Shown: one piece after another, positions 7,701 through 10,182 of the stretch
How positions within the stretch are numbered: the stretch's first letter is position 1
Layout of the letters: every line of letters starts with the position of its first letter
From: Nitrospiraceae bacterium
GTDB lineage: Bacteria > Nitrospirota_A > Leptospirillia > Leptospirillales > Leptospirillaceae
DNA length: 10,182 bases
Assembly (NCBI GenBank): GCA_028064945.1
Contig: JAPTWQ010000047.1
Location: forward strand, 1-10,182
Direction: 5' to 3'
Position numbers and translations under genes: made by a program
The notes under the pieces: generated by a model
Seen by the model: the letters and a program-made list of their open reading frames with translations, nothing else
Told to the model about the DNA's origin: nothing
Databases searched by the model: none

Positions 7701-7897
7701 TTCTCCCGATCATGTGGAGCCATAAGACCGGATCGGATGTCATGAAACGGATCGCCGCGCCGATGGTTGGCGGTATGGTGACCGCCATGATCCTGAGCCT
7801 TCTCGTACTCCCTGTACTGTTTCGGATGTGGAAAGAGCGCGAACTCCGCAGGCAAACCCTCAAAGGAGACGCTCATCCACTCCGTCCACCCCTGTAG
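4748..7897 (+). CDS. cusA: CusA-like Cu(I)/Ag(I) RND efflux pump
   Basis: This is the inner-membrane proton-driven transporter of the heavy-metal RND family, 1049 residues (E. coli CusA is 1047). TM1 lies at about 13-31 (YWVLGLALAIVAW), with the first porter domain to about 335, then TM2-6. TM7 is at about 531-548, the second porter domain runs to about 860, and TM8-12 run to about 1030. The periplasmic three-methionine site is intact: M565 (LLYMPTLTPG), M615 (HLTMFDT) and M664 (VNMLSTGIKSP) correspond to CusA M573, M623 and M672. D405 and E931 match proton-relay residues D405 and E939. The third relay residue, CusA K984, is isoleucine here (I974 in RLRPIAMT). Met pairs M391/M999 and M410/M493 are kept. 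M403 faces I478, and the M271/M755 pair is L271/S747. Numbering equivalences come from recall of the E. coli sequence. It is translationally coupled to the adaptor gene. Confidence 0.95.
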   Translation: MITRIITWSIQRRYWVLGLALAIVAWGAVSLYRSPLDAIPDLSDTQVIVKASFAGQPPSVVENQVTYPLTTAFLTIPGVRHVRGYSDFGNSLIYILFKEGTDQYWARSRVLEYLNQVEGRLPSGVTASLGPDATGLGWVYEYALVDTTHTLDLSQLRTLQDWFLKFELQSIHGVAQVASVGGMVKEFQVVIDQRKLLADHIPLSRVEDAIRESNGEVGGSVVDMNEAQYMVRTRGYLHSIPDIRKIPIVSGAGGNPVRLGDIASVHLGPQLRQGVAELDGKGEVAGGIVISRAGTNALKIIEEVKSKLKSLTPMLPPGVEIETTYDRSRLILKSIRTLLEKLLEESVAVSLVCILFLSSIRSSLVAILSLPVGIFGAFVLMAEQGLTANIMSLGGIAVSVGVMVDAAIVMIENMHKHQERADGSETSWETALRAAREVGPSLFFSLLVITVSFLPIFALQEQEGRLFKPLAFTKTYSIAISAGLSITLVPVLMGFLLRGRMKPEESNIINRILVLLYRPVIGWVLRHRKLTLIFSGLCLATAVIPLSHLGTEFMPPLYEGDLLYMPTLTPGVSMGESAHLLQITDRLIKTVPEVERVFGQAGRAETATDSAHLTMFDTVVMLKPRSEWPPEMTLSSLKEKLNETVLLPGISNIWTMPIINRVNMLSTGIKSPLGLKVTAASLDTINRIDRQIREVLKKLPETSSVYADRLTGGRYIVVDIHRRRAARYGLNIADVNRLVETAIGGESLTTVIQGRERFPVNLRFPREDRGSLDAIGASLLSTPDGEEVPLSRLASLSIEDGPTMIKTENARLTGWIYIEPKGGDLGGYVALARKAIASSVSLPPGTTLSWSGQYTSIKRAKKRLALVLPLAFLLIVGLLYIHFRSAAKTGMILLSLPFAVLGSLWFLYGLHYRLSVAVVTGMIALAGVAAEFGIVMILYLDRSVDLRRMNGTLSTPEDLDKAILEGTLYRLRPIAMTGTVILAGLLPIMWSHKTGSDVMKRIAAPMVGGMVTAMILSLLVLPVLFRMWKERELRRQTLKGDAHPLRPPL

Positions 7898-7914
7898 AAG
7901 AAATCTTCTACAGG
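7891..7914 (+). other. Perfect 10-bp hairpin across the cusA stop codon
   Basis: CCTGTAGAAG (7891-7900) and CTTCTACAGG (7905-7914) pair perfectly around the loop AAAT. The cusA stop TAG (7895-7897) lies inside the left arm. No T run follows, so it is not a standard terminator. It may protect the upstream mRNA from 3' exonucleases or partly attenuate transcription between the pump and the chaperone. Confidence 0.6.
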
Positions 7915-7946
7915 TTCACCCAACCTTAAAGGAAAGGAAACGCCTG

Positions 7947-8339
7947 ATGAAATCTTTCAAAAATCACTTGAGAACAATGGCAGGAGGAATGCTGATCCTG
8001 ACGGGAATGCTTCTTGCCACGACCGTCGTCCTGGCTGACGACATGGGAGGAGGAATGGGGGATATGAACGGGATGTCCGGCATGTCCTCCGGGACAGGCA
8101 GCGCACCGGCATCTGTCGGACATGGAAAGGGGGTCGTGAAGTCGGTGGATACGGCGGCTGGAACGGTCACGATTACCCATGGTCCCATCAAGGCATTCGG
8201 ATGGAAGGGGATGACCATGGCCTTTGCTGTAAAGCACCGGTCAGAGCTCTCCGCCCTGAAAAAAGGCGAGCATGTCCGTTTCGATGTCATTCAGGACACT
8301 CAAGGGCCCGTCATCACAAAGATCGAAGAACTTCCGTAA
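7947..8339 (+). CDS. cusF: CusF-like periplasmic Cu(I)/Ag(I) chaperone
   Basis: This 130-residue exported protein has a hydrophobic core at residues 12-29 and a likely cut after VLA (30). The C-terminal domain (about 59-130) is the small OB-fold of CusF. H78, W86, M89 and M91 (THGPIKAFGWKGMTMAF) have exactly the spacing of the Cu(I)-binding H36, W44, M47 and M49 of E. coli CusF (from memory), including the tryptophan that caps the metal by a cation-pi contact. Between signal and domain lies a linker with M33, M37, M40, M43 and M46, rich in Gly, which would add a second soft-metal site. CusF receives periplasmic Cu(I) or Ag(I) and hands it to CusB. The start has an AAGGAAAGGAAA ribosome binding site. 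The gene lies 49 bases after the pump gene, separated by a hairpin. Confidence 0.92.
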   Translation: MKSFKNHLRTMAGGMLILTGMLLATTVVLADDMGGGMGDMNGMSGMSSGTGSAPASVGHGKGVVKSVDTAAGTVTITHGPIKAFGWKGMTMAFAVKHRSELSALKKGEHVRFDVIQDTQGPVITKIEELP

Positions 8340-8366
8340 GTTTTCGGAGGACGGCTCTCTAGCGCA

Positions 8367-8395
8367 CCCAGACTTTTCCATTGGAAAAGTCTGGG
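8367..8395. terminator. Strong hairpin after the cusF-like gene, possible terminator or mRNA-processing element
   Basis: CCCAGACTTTTCC (8367-8379) pairs perfectly with GGAAAAGTCTGGG (8383-8395) around ATT; opening the top pair gives a 5-base loop. It lies 28 bases after the cusF stop. It is followed by ATTCAGG with no T tract, so simple intrinsic termination is doubtful. Confidence 0.5.
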
Positions 8396-8458
8396 ATTCA
8401 GGACAGAAAAGCCAACGAAAATTTTCCATGGCTCATGGAGAATGGTAGTTCAGTCCAT

Positions 8459-8478
8459 CGACCGGATTTTCCCGGTCG
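8459..8478 (+). promoter_or_regulatory. Small stem-loop in the leader of the Met-rich helical protein gene
   Basis: CGACCGG (8459-8465) and CCGGTCG (8472-8478) form a 7-bp stem around ATTTTC, about 30 bases upstream of the ribosome binding site. It could be a leader structure or an operator dyad. A nearby CCATG/CATGG repeat (8426-8430 and 8434-8438) is weaker. I see no convincing promoter hexamers here. Confidence 0.3.
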
Positions 8479-8519
8479 GGGACCCAAATAACAAGAGACA
8501 TAACAATCGGAGGTCCATC

Positions 8520-8909
8520 ATGTTGAAAAAAGTGATTCTCATTTCATCGGCAATTTTTTCCCTGGGGTTTCCCGTGGGGGCATGGGCAGTGAATCCTGCG
8601 GATGTCTTCCTGAATCAGAAGATGGATAAATCTGAGGCGAAATTGAGACAGGCCGAAAAGACGAACGGGATGGAACGCCAGAACGCTCTTGCAGCACAAA
8701 TAAAAATGATCAAGAGCAACAATAAAATCATGCGAAAGGAAATGAACAAGCTGATGATGGACAGTATGAAAATGGGAAAGATGACAACGGTCGCGGATCT
8801 CGTCCGTTCTGACCGAAGGATGGAGGAGTACAATCTTGTCATGAACAAGATGATGGACCAGATGATCAGGGATGAATCCCTTCTACTCGAGATCATTCAG
8901 AAAAAGTGA
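8520..8909 (+). CDS. Exported Met-rich helical protein of unknown function
   Basis: The start is ATG 8520, because GGAGG lies six bases upstream and a classic signal peptide follows (MLKKVILISSAIFSLGFPVG, cut after AWA at residue 23). The upstream in-frame ATG at 8442 would add 26 charged residues before it. The mature protein of 106 residues is almost free of Gly and Pro, highly charged and predicted by eye to be all helical. It has no cysteine but 15 methionines: 35, 51, 63, 71, 75, 79, 80, 83, 85, 88, 101, 108, 111, 112 and 115. M71, M75, M79 and M83 follow a four-residue rhythm, giving one Met face of a helix. Residues 71-88 and 101-115 could pair as a helical hairpin. I recognise no family. 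Soft-metal (Cu(I)/Ag(I)) binding in the periplasm is inferred from the Met content and the neighbouring cus genes. Confidence 0.75.
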   Translation: MLKKVILISSAIFSLGFPVGAWAVNPADVFLNQKMDKSEAKLRQAEKTNGMERQNALAAQIKMIKSNNKIMRKEMNKLMMDSMKMGKMTTVADLVRSDRRMEEYNLVMNKMMDQMIRDESLLLEIIQKK

Positions 8910-8995
8910 GTCGTCGAAGTCGTTAGATTTCTAATGCGTTCTCAATGAGGCCCTTTCTGACCATGGGAAATCCTTGCTTTCCTGTGTCAGGGAAC

Positions 8996-9022
8996 TCTCC
9001 CGGAACATCCCGTTCCGGGAGA
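8996..9022. terminator. Strong 11-bp hairpin after the Met-rich gene
   Basis: TCTCCCGGAAC (8996-9006) pairs perfectly with GTTCCGGGAGA (9012-9022) around ATCCC. It lies 86 bases after the preceding stop and 71 bases before the next start. Only a short CTTT follows, so termination would be inefficient; a role in mRNA stability is equally possible. Confidence 0.5.
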
Positions 9023-9093
9023 AGGGCTTTCATGAAAAACCGTGCTTCATCCGGATCGGCAACAAATGAATCCCGGAATTTCTGGAGGAAAAC

Positions 9094-9492
9094 ATGTATA
9101 AAAAATCTTTGAGACGTTTGAATGGCAGTCTTTCGAGAAGAGATTTTTTGCGGCGAATTCCGGTTTTTGCATTATTGGGAGCCGGTTGGATTTTTCTTGA
9201 GAGAAATCCGGCTTTGGCAGGAACCCCAAAAGTCAGTAAAAAGATCGCCCATTATCAGTCGCATCCAGAGCAAGGGAAAATGTGCATGAACTGCACACAT
9301 TTTCTTCCTGCCAGTCCGCAAATGAAACAGATGATGGAAAACATGCCCGGAATGGGCCAAATGATGCAGGGAATGCCAATGGAAGGAATGAATGGCAAAA
9401 TGATGGGGATGATGGGGCTCTGCGAAGTCGTCGAAGGTCCCGTGAGCCCGATGGGATATTGCCGCTTTTATTCCCCGATTCACCGGTCGTGA
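9094..9492 (+). CDS. Tat-exported HiPIP-like iron-sulfur protein with a Met-rich insertion
   Basis: The protein is 132 residues, with GGAGG five bases before the ATG. It begins with a twin-arginine signal (SRRDFL at 14-19, hydrophobic core to about 35, likely cut after ALA at 42), so it is exported folded. The mature part starts with the HiPIP-like AHYQSHPEQGK-x-C64-x2-C67-x-x-F and ends C110-EVVEGPVSPMGY-C123. The C-x2-C and C-x12-C spacings and the VxGxVSPxGxC block match high-potential iron-sulfur proteins such as Iro, whose four cysteines hold a [4Fe-4S] cluster for periplasmic electron transfer. The gap between cysteines 2 and 3 is 42 residues instead of about 8 in Iro (from memory). Residues 77-107 of it contain 14 methionines (for example QMMENMPGMGQMMQGMPM). 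It follows the cus genes in the same direction. Electron transfer linked to copper is inference; plain copper storage is the main alternative. Confidence 0.8.
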   Translation: MYKKSLRRLNGSLSRRDFLRRIPVFALLGAGWIFLERNPALAGTPKVSKKIAHYQSHPEQGKMCMNCTHFLPASPQMKQMMENMPGMGQMMQGMPMEGMNGKMMGMMGLCEVVEGPVSPMGYCRFYSPIHRS

Positions 9493-9562
9493 AGTTCGTT
9501 ATCGTCTGGCGGAATAGCTCCTTGTATATTTTGCGCTCTGGAGCAGTCGTCTGCGCAAGAGA

Positions 9563-9609
9563 AAAAGGTCCCTCCCGAGTTTTTTGATCCTACAAAGCAT
9601 GGACCTTTT
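9563..9609. terminator. Candidate bidirectional terminator between the HiPIP-like gene and the tnpB remnant
   Basis: AAAAGGTCC (9563-9571) pairs with GGACCTTTT (9601-9609) around a 29-base loop that itself holds a run of six T. On the + strand the right arm ends in T4-G-T3; on the - strand it ends in T5. The convergent gene order fits a shared terminator, but the long loop weakens the case. A second repeat, TTGCGC/GCGCAA (9531-9536 and 9553-9558), lies just upstream. Confidence 0.35.
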
Positions 9610-9700
9610 GTTTCAGATCACAGGCAGAATGTTAAAGGGAAGGTCATAAAGAAGCAATCCGGAAAATCTCGGGAATAGGGAAACTTCTTCGTGAAAATGC

Positions 9701-10070
9701 CTATACAATGGTTTGCAAGGAGAAAAGTTTGGAGGTGATCCAGACCGACGGCCGCCCTCCCGTCCTTTCTCCGGAAGACGGGTCTTCCGGCCAGCCCGGA
9801 GAAAAAACGGGTCATCGCCTGTTTCCAGCGAACCGCCCCGTTACGGAGGATCTGGGAGGGAACATCCCGGAGCCAGGGGGTGTCCGGTCCGATGAACCGG
9901 GCATACTCCTGATCGACGGGAACGGCCGTTCCCGAAGGAGACACCGCTTTTTTGGAGAAGGTCCGGTAATAGCGGTCTTCCAACACCTTGGCGTTATAGA
10001 CGAACCGCTGGTGTCCGATCCATTGGAGCAGGGTCTGTTCCTGGGCGGGAATGGAATAGGCGCTGAATCG
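9701..10070 (-). pseudogene. tnpB: Frameshifted, truncated tnpB (IS200/IS605-type TnpB) N-terminal fragment
   Basis: Reading from 10070, the frame matches the N-terminal part of TnpB, the transposon-encoded RNA-guided nuclease: RRFSAYSIPAQEQTLLQWIG, RFVYNAKVLEDRYYR, TPWLRDVPSQILRNGAVRWK and FFSGLAGRPVFRRKDGR. At about 9752-9757 the match moves to another frame, giving RPSVWITSKLFSLQTIV and then a stop at 9703-9701. Removing one G from the GGGAGGGCGG stretch would join the two. The original frame stays open to 9618 and contains a TKKFP piece that may be a further TnpB scrap. Only about 125 of roughly 400 residues remain. The RuvC nuclease residues and zinc ribbon are absent, and I see no transposon end hairpins. 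The 5' end abuts the CDF fragment with no room for a left end, so this is a dead remnant. Confidence 0.8.
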
Positions 10071-10182
10071 GCGGCCATGTCGATCGCATCCGCCAGAATG
10101 CTTGTTGACTGAGCGAAGTAGGCGGCACCCAAGCCGATCACGCACATCATCGCATTGAGGAAGAAGGCACGCCTCACAATCA
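10061..10182 (-). pseudogene. N-terminal fragment of a cation diffusion facilitator (CDF) metal transporter, interrupted
   Basis: The - strand frame enters from the right edge and reads IVRRAFFLNAMMCVIGLGAAYFAQ in two overlapping helix-like pieces, followed by STSILADAIDMAADSA. This is TM1 and the start of TM2 of a CDF transporter. The D-x3-D pair (in AIDMAAD) fits the TM2 metal-binding aspartates of the family (D45 and D49 in E. coli YiiP, from memory). After ADSA (10061-10063) the frame becomes meaningless, and the TnpB fragment takes over in a different frame. CDF proteins export Zn, Co, Fe or Ni by proton exchange. The rest of the transporter is absent from the window, and its start lies beyond the right edge. 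A product would lack most of the six helices and should not work. Confidence 0.75.

Noticed and set aside
8442..8519. Earlier start for the Met-rich helical protein
   Set aside because: It adds a charged stretch before a typical signal peptide, whereas ATG 8520 has its own GGAGG.
8945..9112. 55-codon + strand frame in the gap before the HiPIP-like gene
   Set aside because: It reads through the strong hairpin, lacks a ribosome binding site, has low-complexity composition and overlaps the real gene start.
9812..10177. 121-residue - strand frame as a complete gene
   Set aside because: Only the first roughly 39 residues match a CDF transporter. The rest is the out-of-frame reading of TnpB, so it is scored as a gene fragment.

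Overview
The window centres on a copper/silver efflux operon on the + strand (about 1545-9492). It is flanked on both sides by broken mobile or accessory genes on the - strand. The organism is a moderately GC-rich Gram-negative bacterium: the operon encodes a tripartite RND pump that spans inner membrane, periplasm and outer membrane, plus several exported periplasmic proteins. A Tat-exported HiPIP-type iron-sulfur protein and the heavy metal-handling content would suit an acidophilic, metal-exposed chemolithotroph such as Leptospirillum or Acidithiobacillus. That taxonomic guess is inference only, as no rRNA or marker gene is present.

Left part (1-1530). The 3' end of a gene of unknown function enters from the left edge (3-329, +). 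Positions 330-876 hold only weak - strand reading frames that look decayed. Next, on the - strand, are an intact DUF1778-type ribbon-helix-helix antitoxin (1176-1454) and its partner GNAT (TacT-like) toxin. The toxin is cut short before its acetyl-CoA motif (880-1179), so the pair looks like an antitoxin with a dead toxin. A candidate sigma70-type promoter for this pair (1485-1513) lies back to back with a candidate promoter for the efflux operon (1545-1573).

Central part (1580-8339). The order is: a small exported Cys-rich protein (1580-2014), a TolC/CusC-like outer-membrane factor (2075-3502), a CusB-like adaptor with a Met/His-rich N-terminal metal-binding motif (3492-4751), a CusA-like RND pump (4748-7897) and a CusF-like periplasmic Cu(I)/Ag(I) chaperone (7947-8339). 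The pump genes overlap (11 bp and 4 bp), so translation is probably coupled. CusF and the CusB N-terminus would load Cu(I) from the periplasm to the three-methionine site of CusA, and the CusC channel would release it outside. The three-Met site is conserved. However, the transmembrane lysine thought to take part in proton relay in E. coli CusA is isoleucine here, and two of the Met pairs of the transport path are altered.

Downstream part (8340-9492). Two more exported Met-rich genes follow in the same direction: a helical Met-rich periplasmic protein (8520-8909) and a Tat-exported HiPIP-like protein (9094-9492). In the latter, a 42-residue stretch with 14 methionines separates the second and third cluster cysteines. 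Perfect hairpins without clear U tracts lie in or near the gaps after cusA, cusF and the helical-protein gene. They suggest differential mRNA stability across one long transcript. The two Met-rich accessory proteins are the least familiar and most interesting part of the window.

Right part (9493-10182). A candidate two-way terminator precedes a frameshifted, truncated IS200/IS605-type tnpB fragment on the - strand. This is joined out of frame to the N-terminal part of a cation diffusion facilitator (CDF) metal transporter whose start lies beyond the window. The island is therefore bordered on both sides by gene wreckage, consistent with past insertion and deletion.
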